Made by a program: the position numbers and the translations under genes. A stretch of 64,000 bases of DNA from Porphyromonas asaccharolytica DSM 20707 (GTDB lineage: Bacteria > Bacteroidota > Bacteroidia > Bacteroidales > Porphyromonadaceae), in assembly GCF_000212375.1 (NCBI RefSeq), contig NC_015501.1, forward strand, positions 1,798,001-1,862,000, written 5' to 3'. Under the pieces are notes generated by a model. The model was not told the origin of the DNA, did no database searches, and saw only the letters and a program-made list of their open reading frames with translations. Numbering within the stretch: the stretch's first letter is position 1; each line of letters opens with the position of its first letter. This document shows positions 18,450-27,678 of the stretch, one piece after another.

Positions 18450-20209
18450 AAAGCATTGGTCGTCAGACACTCTTACTCTTTTTCTTAGCTCTAATAGGGC
18501 TAAGCTCTACTAAACTCTCTGCGCAAGCTACAGAGACGGAGGGGGCAGCCTATGCGCAGATTGAAGATTACGCTAACATCCTCTTCTTCACAGGAGCGCA
18601 GGAGCCAGCTATCGGCTATCTCTACTATCTCTACGACGCCTATCCCGACCAGCAGGTTCGGACGGCTGTACCGCTTGCCAGCTGGCTTGACCTAGCGGAT
18701 CGCCAAAATGACGCTAGAGACTTACTCCAGACACTTTTCACCAAGAGAAGCGATCAAGCTCGTGCCAATCAAGAGCTCGTACGCTACTACCTCACACTCC
18801 TCTACAGTCACGGAGATATTAATGAGGCGGACTCGCTCTTTGCATTGCTCCCAAGAGAGGTTTCCAGTCATCCCGACATACTGCTAGTCCATCTGACGAG
18901 CCTAGCGATGCTAGACAAAAACCAAGAGCTACTAGAGCAGATAGCACTACTCGACACGACACAGCTCACAACCCCTCAGCAGCAAGATACCTACTACCGT
19001 CTCATCGCGCAGTCCTCCTCCAAGCAAGGAGACTATCAGCGTATGCTCCAAGCCGCAGAGCGACTCGTTGAGCTGGATCCGAGTAGTCTTGGCAATCACC
19101 ACACACGTCTAGAAGCACTCAACGCACTGAGACTAGACGACCAGATAGACAAGAGCCTAGCGCAGCTCCAGCAGACGCTCTCCCTACCCGATGCTTACAT
19201 CGATGTGACGCGTGCCGAGCTGATCGCCTCGCGCCGAGACACCAAGCAATCGGCCGAATACCTCTACCACTACCTAGAGCGTCAAGATAGCATCTCTCCT
19301 GTCTCGGCACGCATTGTCTCTATGCTGCTACCTGACTTCTCAGACATTAGCCAGATCCCGTCAGAGTTTATCCCCGCTCTGACACGCCTCGCAGAGCTAG
19401 AGCCGAGCGATCCGAAGCTCTTCGCCGACCTTTACCTAATCGTCTCGACACAACAGGGGAAAGCGCAGGCGGAGCAACTGGTCAAGCAGTTTTACGACAA
19501 CCCCAAGACCGCTTATAGTGCAGTCATCGTAAAAGCTTCGCAGATGCAAGAGCAGGAGCGAATAGACTACCTGACCTCAGTTCAAAAGCGTTACCCCGCA
19601 GACCTTCAGATACTGGCACTCTACGCTGGAGAACTCATCGCTCATGATCGTCTAGACGAAGCGCAGCAAGCGATCAGTAGCCAGCTAGACTTGACCAAAC
19701 TCAAGACAGCCAAAAGTGTTGAGCCGACCGAGGGGCTGCGCATGCTACTCCTCTACTCTTCTCTTATCTACGAGAAGCAAGAGCGGTCGGCACAAGCGTT
19801 AGAGGTCTTTGAGATTGCCGAGCGACTCTTCCCCCGAGATGCTATCCTACTCAACAACTACGCTTACTACCTCTACACCCTATCCCCACAAGACAGCAGC
19901 TACCTAGCAAAAGCTGAGCAACTAGCCGCAACAGCCTACGGACTAGCCCCCGAAGAGGCCAACATCCTCGACACCTACGGCACGATCCTCCTAGCTCAGG
20001 GGCAAACGACTATGGCGCAGCTCATGCTCTCGCAAGCGGTAGAGCGAGCCAAGCAAATAGGCAAGCCCAATGCGGGCTACATCGAGCGACTAGGAGACGC
20101 CTATCTGCAGGGTGGTGATCGACAAGCTGCGCTCCAGCAGTGGCAGCGAGCTTACAAGTTGGCTCCCACGGAGGGACTCCAGCAGAAGATCGATTCGCTG
20201 ACCCCTTAG
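18446..20209 (+). CDS. Secreted or envelope tetratricopeptide-repeat protein
   Basis: This 587-residue protein starts with a signal peptide ([20 protein letters not shown]) and is then almost entirely helical. TPR-like units are clearest in the C-terminal third: [38 protein letters not shown], and [20 protein letters not shown]. Such proteins are scaffolds for protein complexes, here probably in the periplasm. It overlaps dut by 4 bp and precedes the DUF4292 lipoprotein by 27 bp. The order dut, TPR protein, DUF4292 lipoprotein, EnvC-like protein is one I recall from other Bacteroidetes, suggesting a conserved envelope module. Its partner is unknown. Confidence 0.8.
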   Translation: MKSIGRQTLLLFFLALIGLSSTKLSAQATETEGAAYAQIEDYANILFFTGAQEPAIGYLYYLYDAYPDQQVRTAVPLASWLDLADRQNDARDLLQTLFTKRSDQARANQELVRYYLTLLYSHGDINEADSLFALLPREVSSHPDILLVHLTSLAMLDKNQELLEQIALLDTTQLTTPQQQDTYYRLIAQSSSKQGDYQRMLQAAERLVELDPSSLGNHHTRLEALNALRLDDQIDKSLAQLQQTLSLPDAYIDVTRAELIASRRDTKQSAEYLYHYLERQDSISPVSARIVSMLLPDFSDISQIPSEFIPALTRLAELEPSDPKLFADLYLIVSTQQGKAQAEQLVKQFYDNPKTAYSAVIVKASQMQEQERIDYLTSVQKRYPADLQILALYAGELIAHDRLDEAQQAISSQLDLTKLKTAKSVEPTEGLRMLLLYSSLIYEKQERSAQALEVFEIAERLFPRDAILLNNYAYYLYTLSPQDSSYLAKAEQLAATAYGLAPEEANILDTYGTILLAQGQTTMAQLMLSQAVERAKQIGKPNAGYIERLGDAYLQGGDRQAALQQWQRAYKLAPTEGLQQKIDSLTP

Positions 20210-20236
20210 TTGTGATACACTAACTATAGACCTATC

Positions 20237-21058
20237 ATGAGACACATTCTAAGATCTTTCCTCCTCATCGTCGGTAGCACGCTACTGCTTCTAGCTTGTG
20301 GCACACGCGCTAGTCACTCTAGCTCCCCAAAGGCTCCTACGGTCGCAGACGAGGGTGGTTGCGCTCTAGGCGACTCATGGCTTTCTGACCAAATCCTCCA
20401 GATCAACCATACGCCCGAGCATCGCATCGCTAGCGCCGAGCTATCTCTAAGTGACTCGCAGCTATCGACACGCATGGATCTCTTTGTAGGTCAGAGTGAG
20501 GGACTAATGCTCTCGGCTCGTCCGCTCCCCTTCGTGGAGGCTCTCCGCATTTACATACTCCCCGACCATATCGCTCTGTACGATATGATGCACGAAGCCA
20601 AGGTCACCATCAGCTACTATGCGCTGAGCGAGCGTCTTGACACCGAGGTGTCGTATACGCTCCTGCGTGACCTACTCCTTGGCCAGCCCACCTACCTAGC
20701 CGATCGTGAGTACATAGTCGGGAGAGGTTCTTTAGAGATCTCACTGCGTAGCCTCAAGAGCAAGCCCTGGGTCGTCGACTATATGGTTAATCCGCAATGC
20801 CAGCTAGGCACTATACGCATCGCCTCCACCGACCAAAGCAAGGGAGGCTATCTGCAAGGACGGTACAGCTACCAGAGTGGCTCCAGCAAGCCCGACGTGA
20901 CACAGCTCCTCGTCTCCACACCGCGCAAGCGTCTCTCCATACAGCTAAAGTATAGCAAGAGCAAAGAGCTCACTCCAGCCCAACTGCAAGATCGTCTCAC
21001 CGAGCCTCAGGGCGGCTACACGACCATGTCCCTAGACGAGTTGCTCCGGCTCCTTTAG
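20237..21058 (+). CDS. DUF4292-type lipoprotein
   Basis: This 273-residue protein carries a lipoprotein signal (FLLIVGSTLLLLACGTR, lipid attachment at Cys of LLAC). The rest is a soluble beta-rich domain of the type I recall as DUF4292 in Bacteroidetes, a fold related to LolA/LolB-like outer-membrane lipoprotein sorting factors. That relation is from memory, not shown by a motif. It is flanked by the TPR protein (27 bp) and the EnvC-like gene (33 bp) on the same strand, so a role in the cell envelope is likely. No catalytic motif is visible. Confidence 0.65.
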   Translation: MRHILRSFLLIVGSTLLLLACGTRASHSSSPKAPTVADEGGCALGDSWLSDQILQINHTPEHRIASAELSLSDSQLSTRMDLFVGQSEGLMLSARPLPFVEALRIYILPDHIALYDMMHEAKVTISYYALSERLDTEVSYTLLRDLLLGQPTYLADREYIVGRGSLEISLRSLKSKPWVVDYMVNPQCQLGTIRIASTDQSKGGYLQGRYSYQSGSSKPDVTQLLVSTPRKRLSIQLKYSKSKELTPAQLQDRLTEPQGGYTTMSLDELLRLL

Positions 21059-21091
21059 ATTATATCGCACACTCCACTCCTCCATCGATCT

Positions 21092-22393
21092 ATGTCACAC
21101 CTCCGACGGTTACTCTATACCCTCTGCTTACTCACGCTTACAGGTACTCTCCTCTTGGCACAGCAACCCAAGAAGTCCGCTGCCGTACGCAAGCTCGAGC
21201 GGCAGCGCACCGAGCTACTCAATGCGATCAAGAAGACCGACAAAGAGATCAAATCCCTCGGTCAGAACCTTTCGGAAAAAGCCAAGCAAGACAAACTCGT
21301 TCGCCAGCAGATCAAAGATCGTAGTCAGGTCATCGTCCTTCTAGATCAAGAGGTGGCTCTGCTCAACATCTCCATCGACTCGCTAGCCATACAGATAGGC
21401 AAGCTACAGCAAAAGGAGGAGGTGAGCCGGGAGCGATACGCCAAGACGCTGCAAGCACTCCAACAGCGTCCACGCTTTGAGGATCGACTACTCTTCATCC
21501 TCTCCGCCTCCAGCTTTGACGAGGGCATACGTCGTGTGCGCTACCTCTCGGCTTACGCTAGAGCTCACAAAGAGGTCGCAGCACAGCTACACACCACCCG
21601 TGAGCAGCTGCAAGCGAGCCAAAACCAACTCATAGCAACTAAACAACAAAAAGGCACGCTTCTACAGCTACGTGCCGAAGAGCGTGTCAAGCTAGAACAG
21701 CAACAGAAGAGTATCGCCTCTGAGGTCAAGGAGCTATCTACCGAGCGACAATCACTCCAGAAGAAGCTCAAACAGCAGCAACGCAAGGCGGAGCAGCTCA
21801 ACCAAGCTATCCAAGATCAGATAGCTCGTGAGATAGCCGAGGCAGAGCGCAAGGCGCGTGAAGAGCGTGAGCGTCTTGAGCGTGAGGCTCGTAAGAAAGG
21901 CAAGAAGGTGCCCAAAGAGGCAGAGCGTCGCGCCGAGACTAAGGACGGCTATGCGATGGACGCTGCCGAGCGTAAGCTGGCCAGCTCCTTTGCGGCCAAC
22001 AAGGGACAGCTGCCCCCACCTGTCAAGGGTCGCTACCGTGTCATCAGACGCTTTGGTCTCCAGCAGCACGACGATCTAGCCATGGTGCAGACGCGCAATG
22101 GCGGTATTGACATACAAGTGGCACGTGGCACCGAGGCAGTCGCCATCTTCGATGGTGTAGTCAGCAAGGTCTTCGTCGTGCCAGGCTACCATAATTCTAT
22201 CATCATACGTCATGGTAACTATCTGACCGTCTATGCCAATCTGCAAAACGTTTCTGTACGAGCAGGGCAAAAGGTCAAGACGGGTCAGGTGCTAGGCACC
22301 GTGGCTAGTGACGATGGGGGGCAGTATGGGGTCATGCAGTTCCAAGTGTGGCACGAGCGCAACAAGCTCAATCCCCAAGCCTGGATACGCTAA
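21092..22393 (+). CDS. EnvC-like murein hydrolase activator (degenerate M23)
   Basis: This 433-residue secreted protein has a signal peptide (LLYTLCLLTLTGTLLLAQQ), a long coiled coil (residues 25-270, rich in Lys, Glu and Gln) and a C-terminal LytM/M23 domain (about 310-433). Metal ligands of active M23 peptidases are lost: the usual HxGxD is NGGIDI with only the Asp kept, the YxHL position reads YANL, and the HxH near the end is replaced in VMQFQVWHE. This is the architecture of EnvC, which activates cell-division amidases rather than cutting peptidoglycan itself. It ends a four-gene group with dut, the TPR protein and the DUF4292 lipoprotein. Confidence 0.85.
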   Translation: MSHLRRLLYTLCLLTLTGTLLLAQQPKKSAAVRKLERQRTELLNAIKKTDKEIKSLGQNLSEKAKQDKLVRQQIKDRSQVIVLLDQEVALLNISIDSLAIQIGKLQQKEEVSRERYAKTLQALQQRPRFEDRLLFILSASSFDEGIRRVRYLSAYARAHKEVAAQLHTTREQLQASQNQLIATKQQKGTLLQLRAEERVKLEQQQKSIASEVKELSTERQSLQKKLKQQQRKAEQLNQAIQDQIAREIAEAERKAREERERLEREARKKGKKVPKEAERRAETKDGYAMDAAERKLASSFAANKGQLPPPVKGRYRVIRRFGLQQHDDLAMVQTRNGGIDIQVARGTEAVAIFDGVVSKVFVVPGYHNSIIIRHGNYLTVYANLQNVSVRAGQKVKTGQVLGTVASDDGGQYGVMQFQVWHERNKLNPQAWIR

Positions 22394-22424
22394 TCCTCCA
22401 CACACTATTTAGAGCAGTTCATTC

Positions 22425-23378
22425 ATGCAGAGAGCAGAGTCTATGAGGCATCTAGTCGTTGCCATGGGGGCCTTCGATGGCGTACATCTAGGGCACCAGG
22501 CGCTGATCCGCCAAGTCCTCACGATAGCCAAGCAAGATCACTTGACCTCAGGGGTCGTCACCTTCGAGCCACACCCGCAGCTAGTGCTTCACCCCGAGCG
22601 ACCCTTCCGCCTCATCACACTAGAGCGCGAGAAGGAGTTACTCCTGCACCAGATGGGCATAGAGCGGGTCGCCGTTATCCCCTTTACAGTAGCCTTGTCG
22701 CAGATGAGTGCCGAGGAGTTTCTCCGCACCTACCTCGACGAGCAGCTACAGATTCACACGCTCGTCGTAGGCTTTGACCACCACTTCGGGCATGACAAGG
22801 GGCTAGCCTTTGAGGATTATCAGGCGATAGCGCACCGCTACGGCATACGCTGCATACGAGGAGAGGCGTACACCCTGGAAGACAGCACAAGCCAAGACCC
22901 CATCAGCTCGACAGCTATACGCCGGTGGATAGACACTGGAGCCGTGACCGAGGCGGAGAGACAGCTAGGACACCCCTACACCATCTTAGGAAAGGTCAAG
23001 ACGGGGCTTCAGATCGGGCGCAAACTGGGCTATCCGACAGCCAATATAGAGGTACCCTCTCCTCACAAAGCGCTCCCTCCTGCAGGCGTCTATATGGCAC
23101 GCACGACCATCGACCCCTTTGGAGCGAGCCAGCAGAGAGATATACCGAGCATGCTCTACATCGGCACACGCCCTACGCTCGAGCTAGCCGAGGAGGAGAC
23201 GATGATCGAGGTCTTTCTGATGGGCGGCGAGGAGTACCAACTCTATGGTCAGGAGCTGCAGATCTCCCTCTGCGATAGACTACGTCAGGAGTTACACTTC
23301 GAGAGCTTAGACGCACTGCGCAAGCAGATCACCCGCGACGAAGAGGCAGTGCGACGCTACTTCCACCTCTCCGACTGA
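22425..23378 (+). CDS. ribF: Bifunctional riboflavin kinase / FAD synthetase
   Basis: This 317-residue cytoplasmic enzyme phosphorylates riboflavin to FMN and adenylylates FMN to FAD. The N-terminal nucleotidyltransferase half has GAFDGVHLGHQALI (with the GxHxGH nucleotide motif), VGFDHHFGH and ISSTAIRRWI. The C-terminal kinase half has GRKLGYPTANIEV and the VEVFLM-like strand. Length is normal (about 310). ATG codons at 22425 and 22443 are both possible. It follows the EnvC-like gene by 31 bp and ends with a good terminator, so it may close the long operon. Confidence 0.95.
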   Translation: MQRAESMRHLVVAMGAFDGVHLGHQALIRQVLTIAKQDHLTSGVVTFEPHPQLVLHPERPFRLITLEREKELLLHQMGIERVAVIPFTVALSQMSAEEFLRTYLDEQLQIHTLVVGFDHHFGHDKGLAFEDYQAIAHRYGIRCIRGEAYTLEDSTSQDPISSTAIRRWIDTGAVTEAERQLGHPYTILGKVKTGLQIGRKLGYPTANIEVPSPHKALPPAGVYMARTTIDPFGASQQRDIPSMLYIGTRPTLELAEEETMIEVFLMGGEEYQLYGQELQISLCDRLRQELHFESLDALRKQITRDEEAVRRYFHLSD

Positions 23379-23401
23379 TCCAATCCGACACCCAACCCTC
23401 A

Positions 23402-23440
23402 GGGGCTATATCGCTACGCTGCGGTATAGCCCCTTCTTTT
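23402..23440 (+). terminator. ribF terminator
   Basis: GGGGCTATA pairs with TATAGCCCC and is followed by TTCTTTTT. Confidence 0.85.
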
Positions 23441-23498
23441 TGCCCGCTCCCCCTTTACCTGTGAGTCACCTTCGAGCAGAAGCTGTCGTCTACACTAG

Positions 23499-23689
23499 TC
23501 GTATCATACTGATCTTGTAATAGATACGAGTTCCAAAACTAAATCCTCTTTTGGAACTTTTTAGTTCCAAGGGTGGACCTTTTCAGTTCCTAGGGAGGTA
23601 CTTTTCAGTTCCTAGGGAGGAAATTTCTTTTTCCAACGGAGGAAATTCTTTTTTCCAACGGAGGAAATTCTTTTTTCCAACGGAGGAAA
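23499..23689. repeat. 22-bp-period hairpin array A with leader hairpin
   Basis: TCGTATC (23499-23505) and GATACGA (23523-23529) form a leader hairpin; GTTCCAAAA and TTTTGGAAC form the next (23530-23557). Six units then start at 23564, 23586, 23608, 23630, 23652 and 23674: each is a 16-bp imperfect palindrome such as TTTCCAACGGAGGAAA plus a 6-bp T-rich linker. The same leader and units occur at 34.2 kb. The array lies 55 bp upstream of the -7 box for tsaC. Confidence 0.9.
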
Positions 23690-23744
23690 CTGGCGTTTCA
23701 TCGGTGTGGCACTGTTTGCTCTAGCGGTATCCCGTCTGATTTTG

Positions 23745-23752
23745 TACCTTTG
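23745..23752 (+). promoter_or_regulatory. -7 box of tsaC
   Basis: TACCTTTG is a perfect Bacteroidetes -7 motif, 52 bp before the chosen ATG. It also argues for the start at 23805, because the longer reading frame would begin upstream of the promoter. Confidence 0.7.
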
Positions 23753-23804
23753 TGCTGGAAGTCTTCACAATGTCGTGGAGGCATTTACCTCTCTACATAG
23801 CTTT

Positions 23805-24392
23805 ATGAACCAAGTAGCTCCTTCTCCTGAGATTCTATCCGCAGCGCGTGAAGCGGTCGATGTATTACAGCGTGGTGGTATCATCCTTTACCCGACCGAC
23901 ACGATCTGGGGCTTGGGATGCGACGCAACCAATGAGGAGGCGGTGGATCGCCTCTCGGCTCTCAAGGGTCGCCCCACAGGCAAGCCGATGCTGATGCTGG
24001 TCGATAGCGACGTGCGGATACAGTCGTATGTGCGTACGGTACCATCGATGGCATTCCAACTGATCGATGTAGCGGTGCGTCCGCTCACTATTATCTACCC
24101 CGAGGGGCGCAATGTGGCTCCGCAACTACTCGCGGATGACGGCTCAATCGGGATACGCATCGCAAGTGATACGCTCTGTCAGGAGATCTGCCGCATGCTA
24201 CGCCGACCGCTTGTCTCAACCTCTGCCAATCTAGCGGGGACTAGTTCACCACACAACTACTCGGAGATTGATCCAGCACTGATCAAGATGGTCGACTATG
24301 TGGTCCCGCTACGCCAAGATGAGCATATCGACGGCATGCCCTCAGACATTATCAAGCTGGGGATCAATAATGAGGTGCGGGTCATTCGCTAA
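23805..24392 (+). CDS. tsaC: Threonylcarbamoyl-AMP synthase (Sua5/YrdC/TsaC)
   Basis: This 195-residue enzyme makes threonylcarbamoyl-AMP from threonine, bicarbonate and ATP, the first step of t6A37 modification of ANN-decoding tRNAs. The family signature is ILYPTDTIWGLGCDA near residue 30, then SALKGRPTGKPMLMLV and the STSANLAG block near residue 140. It is the short single-domain form. The ATG at 23805 is chosen because upstream codons overlap the promoter. It is monocistronic, with a hairpin (AGCCGCTAAA with TTTAGCGGCT) after the stop. Confidence 0.93.
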   Translation: MNQVAPSPEILSAAREAVDVLQRGGIILYPTDTIWGLGCDATNEEAVDRLSALKGRPTGKPMLMLVDSDVRIQSYVRTVPSMAFQLIDVAVRPLTIIYPEGRNVAPQLLADDGSIGIRIASDTLCQEICRMLRRPLVSTSANLAGTSSPHNYSEIDPALIKMVDYVVPLRQDEHIDGMPSDIIKLGINNEVRVIR

Positions 24393-24410
24393 GTAATAAG
24401 GCTGGTCAAA

Positions 24411-24436
24411 AGCCGCTAAACGACCCTTTAGCGGCT
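24411..24436 (+). terminator. Hairpin after tsaC
   Basis: AGCCGCTAAA and TTTAGCGGCT form a perfect 10-bp stem with a six-base loop. There is no strong T-run, so termination is likely but not certain. Confidence 0.6.
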
Positions 24437-24463
24437 ACTAATCGCTGCCTGACCATAAAATCT

Positions 24464-25861
24464 ATGACGAAGAAGTCTCGACAAGCTACGGTACGCCTGC
24501 GCTACATCGTCTCCGACCTTGTGGCGGTCCTGCTGGCGACGACGCTCTTCAACGTAGTGCGCTACGTGGTCGAGGATCAGAGTGCGACATTTGGCGAGCT
24601 GTCGCTCTTCCTCTTCAACACGAAGATGTACTGGGTGACGCTCGTGGTGGTGCTCTTCTGGATGGGCTTCCTAACGCTCTCGGGGTACTATAATAAGGTA
24701 TTAGCGAAGAGCCGAATTGATGAGTTCTTCCTGACAGCTGGGAGTGTCTTCGTGGGGGTGGTCATCGAGTACCTCTTCCTCGTGGTGGACGATGTGATCG
24801 ACGGGCGTAGTGCGCACCTGCTTCTCTTCGCCCTACTCTATCTGACGCACTTTCTCCTTATCTATGCGGGTCGCCTGACGATCACTTTGCAGCAGATCAG
24901 GTATGACCGCATGCCAGAGCATTGGCCACAGATCCTGCTCATTGGCACACCCGAGGTGATTTCCAAGCTGCAGGCGGTGCGTATGGAGATGCATTACCAC
25001 GCTGTGGCGCAGTTACCTTTCGGCTCTGAGCCTGTCACACTAGAGCGGGTGCAGGCAATACTAGAGGAGCAGGATAAAGTTCAGCCCATCGAAGCAATCT
25101 ATATGGTGGCCAATGAGGCGGACACGCTACGAGCTACGCATCTGCTCTACGAGCTGTACCGCTGCAAGCTACCAATCAAAATATACCTAGAGGGGGTGAT
25201 GGGCGTACGCTCCTCACTACAAGCGCGCACGCTACGAGGACTACCGCTGCACGATGTGACGCAGACGCAGATGAGCGAGATGGAGCAAAATGTGAAGTGG
25301 CTCTTCGACCGTCTCTTCTCGCTAATCTTGCTGGTGCTTTTGTCGCCTCTCTTTGCGGTGCTGGCTGTTTTGGTCAAGCGCTCTTCGGAGGGGCCCGTCT
25401 TCTACAGTCAGGAGCGTGTGGGGCGTGGAGGGAAGCCTTTTTGGATCTATAAGTTTCGCACGATGTACACAGACGCAGAGGCTGCGGGTCCCCAGCTTAG
25501 CCACGAGGGAGACAAGCGAGTCACACCATTGGGTGCCAAGCTGCGCAAATATCGACTAGACGAGCTGCCCCAGTTTTACAACGTATTGCGAGGCGATATG
25601 TCTATCGTAGGACCTCGCCCCGAGCGCGCTTACTACATCAAGCAGATCCTCGAGCGGGCACCCTACTACTACCTGCTACACCAGCTACGACCGGGCATTA
25701 CGTCGTGGGGTATGGTGAGGTACGGCTATGCCTCGACGGTCGATGAGATGGTCGAGCGACTCTACTATGACTGGCTCTTCTACGAGCACATGTCGATCAA
25801 GCTCGACCTAGCGGTGCTGCTCTGCACGGTGGGCACTATTATCAAGGGAAAAGGAAAGTAA
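24464..25861 (+). CDS. Polyprenyl-phosphate sugar-1-phosphate transferase (WcaJ/WbaP type)
   Basis: This 465-residue inner-membrane protein would start a surface polysaccharide by transferring a sugar-1-phosphate to undecaprenyl phosphate. Four hydrophobic segments lie in the first 150 residues, then a nucleotide-binding-like middle region, then a fifth membrane segment (LFSLILLVLLSPLFAVLAVL) and the bacterial sugar transferase domain. The domain shows VFYSQERVGRGGKPFWIYKF, KYRLDELPQFYNVLRGDMS and IVGPRPER. The polysaccharide concerned is not identifiable: no other glycosyltransferase genes are adjacent. The ClC channel gene begins 10 bp later. Confidence 0.88.
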   Translation: MTKKSRQATVRLRYIVSDLVAVLLATTLFNVVRYVVEDQSATFGELSLFLFNTKMYWVTLVVVLFWMGFLTLSGYYNKVLAKSRIDEFFLTAGSVFVGVVIEYLFLVVDDVIDGRSAHLLLFALLYLTHFLLIYAGRLTITLQQIRYDRMPEHWPQILLIGTPEVISKLQAVRMEMHYHAVAQLPFGSEPVTLERVQAILEEQDKVQPIEAIYMVANEADTLRATHLLYELYRCKLPIKIYLEGVMGVRSSLQARTLRGLPLHDVTQTQMSEMEQNVKWLFDRLFSLILLVLLSPLFAVLAVLVKRSSEGPVFYSQERVGRGGKPFWIYKFRTMYTDAEAAGPQLSHEGDKRVTPLGAKLRKYRLDELPQFYNVLRGDMSIVGPRPERAYYIKQILERAPYYYLLHQLRPGITSWGMVRYGYASTVDEMVERLYYDWLFYEHMSIKLDLAVLLCTVGTIIKGKGK

Positions 25862-25871
25862 CACGGCTGCG

Positions 25872-27668
25872 ATGACGACTACGACTACACGCATATCACT
25901 ACTACAACGCTTCATCCTATGGCGCGAGGCTCACATCAGTGAGCGCATCTTCGTACTGATCTTATCTTTTATCATCGGTATCTTGACCGCCCTGGCTGCC
26001 TTTGCGCTCAAACAATTGATCGGCACGATACAGCATCTCCTGATGCCCGCCATACGCCAGGCTAATGTGTGGTACCTGATCCTGCCACCTATTGGCGTCC
26101 TGCTGACGGCGGGCGTGGTCAAGCTATTCATCCGTGACGACATAAGCCACGGTGTGACGAAGGTGCTGGGCGCTATGTCACAACGCAAGAGTCGTATCAA
26201 GCCACACAACACGTGGTCATCGCTCCTAGCTAGTTCGATCACCATCGGCTTCGGTGGATCGGTCGGAGCCGAGTCGCCTATCGTGATGACGGGCGCCGCC
26301 ATCGGGAGCAATACGGGACGGCTCTTCAAGCTGGAGCAGCGTCAACTGATGCTCCTCGTGGGGTGCGGTGCTGCGGGTGCTATCGCGGGGATCTTTAAGG
26401 CACCCATTGCGGGCTTGGTCTTTGTGGTGGAGGTGCTACTCCTCGACTTGACGCTGAGCAGCGTGCTACCGCTACTGATTAGCTCCGTCACATCGGCCAC
26501 GATGGCTTACCTGCTGACGGGACAGCAGGCGATGTTCTCTTTTTACCAGAGTGACCCTTTCACGGCAGAGCGCATCCCCTACGTGATCCTGCTCGGTATC
26601 GCCTGTGGCTTTACCTCGCTCTACTTCTCCAAGGTGATGTTTGCATTGGAGAGTTGGCTCAAGAGGCGCAGCAACTTCCTCAAGCGTTACGGCATCTCGA
26701 TGCTCATCCTCAGTGTGGCTATCTTCCTTTTTCCTCCGCTCTTTGGCGAGGGTTACAACACGCTCAGCGACCTAATGGCGGGACAATACAGCTCCGTGAC
26801 GGACAATAGTATCTTCGACTCCTTCGGGAGTAACTACTGGGTTATCTTCGCCTTCCTCCTCTGCACCATGCTGGTGAAAGTTTTTGCCTCCGTAGCGACC
26901 AATAGTGGTGGCGGGTGCGGCGGACTCTTTGCGCCTAGCCTCTTCGTGGGGGGCTTGTGTGGCTTTGTCTTTGCCTATGCGCTAAACTTCTTCCCCTTCA
27001 TTGAGGTCTACCTACCGCAAAAGAACTTTGTCCTCATGGGCATGGCGGGCGTGATGGCGGGCGTGATGCATGCGCCACTGACGGGCACCTTCCTCATCGC
27101 TGAGCTGACTGGGGGCTACAACCTGCTCCTACCACTCATGCTGGTCGCTATCTGCTCCTACGGGACGATCCGCATCTTCATGCCTCACAGTATCTACTCC
27201 CTACGTCTAGCACAACAGGGCAAGCTGATGACTCACAGCAAGGATCAGGCGGTGCTCACAGTGATGAGCATCGATAATGTGATCGAGACAGACTTCGATA
27301 AGGTCTATCCCGATATGACGCTCGGTGAACTGGTCCAGGTAGTGGGACGTGCTAAGCGCAATCTCTTCCCCGTGGTGGAGCGTGAGACCGACAAGCTCCT
27401 CGGCGTGGTTTCGCTCGATGATATACGCAACATCATGTTTCGCCCTGAGCTATACGATCGCTACAAGGTGGACCGTATCATGGTTTCCCCGCCAGCCCGC
27501 ATCCAGAGCGATATGCATATGGATCACATTATGCACCTCTTTGACGAGACCAAGGCGTGGAACCTCCCCGTCGTAACGCCCGAGGGACAGTACCTCGGCT
27601 ATGTCTCTAAGTCTAAGATATTCAACACCTACCGAGAGGTGCTCAATGTCCTCTCACCTGACGAATAA
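25872..27668 (+). CDS. ClC-family chloride channel/transporter with CBS domains
   Basis: This 598-residue membrane protein belongs to the ClC family of chloride channels and chloride/proton antiporters. About ten hydrophobic segments fill residues 20-440. Signature blocks are GGSVGAESPIVMTGAAIGS (with the gating glutamate), GIFKAPIAGLVFVVEVL and GGGCGGLFAPSLFVGG. Two CBS domains at the C-terminus (about 455-595; VMSIDNVIETD and RIMVSPPARI) probably bind nucleotides and adjust gating. The GxEGP motif reads GAESP, keeping the Glu. The gene is 10 bp after the sugar transferase and 10 bp before fmt. Whether it is a channel or an antiporter cannot be told by eye. Confidence 0.92.
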   Translation: MTTTTTRISLLQRFILWREAHISERIFVLILSFIIGILTALAAFALKQLIGTIQHLLMPAIRQANVWYLILPPIGVLLTAGVVKLFIRDDISHGVTKVLGAMSQRKSRIKPHNTWSSLLASSITIGFGGSVGAESPIVMTGAAIGSNTGRLFKLEQRQLMLLVGCGAAGAIAGIFKAPIAGLVFVVEVLLLDLTLSSVLPLLISSVTSATMAYLLTGQQAMFSFYQSDPFTAERIPYVILLGIACGFTSLYFSKVMFALESWLKRRSNFLKRYGISMLILSVAIFLFPPLFGEGYNTLSDLMAGQYSSVTDNSIFDSFGSNYWVIFAFLLCTMLVKVFASVATNSGGGCGGLFAPSLFVGGLCGFVFAYALNFFPFIEVYLPQKNFVLMGMAGVMAGVMHAPLTGTFLIAELTGGYNLLLPLMLVAICSYGTIRIFMPHSIYSLRLAQQGKLMTHSKDQAVLTVMSIDNVIETDFDKVYPDMTLGELVQVVGRAKRNLFPVVERETDKLLGVVSLDDIRNIMFRPELYDRYKVDRIMVSPPARIQSDMHMDHIMHLFDETKAWNLPVVTPEGQYLGYVSKSKIFNTYREVLNVLSPDE

Positions 27669-27678
27669 ACAGCTAGCT

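Noticed and set aside
23564-23689. Possible CRISPR array
   Set aside because: Regular 22-bp repeats, but linkers are 6 bp and nearly constant; there are no unique spacers and no cas genes.
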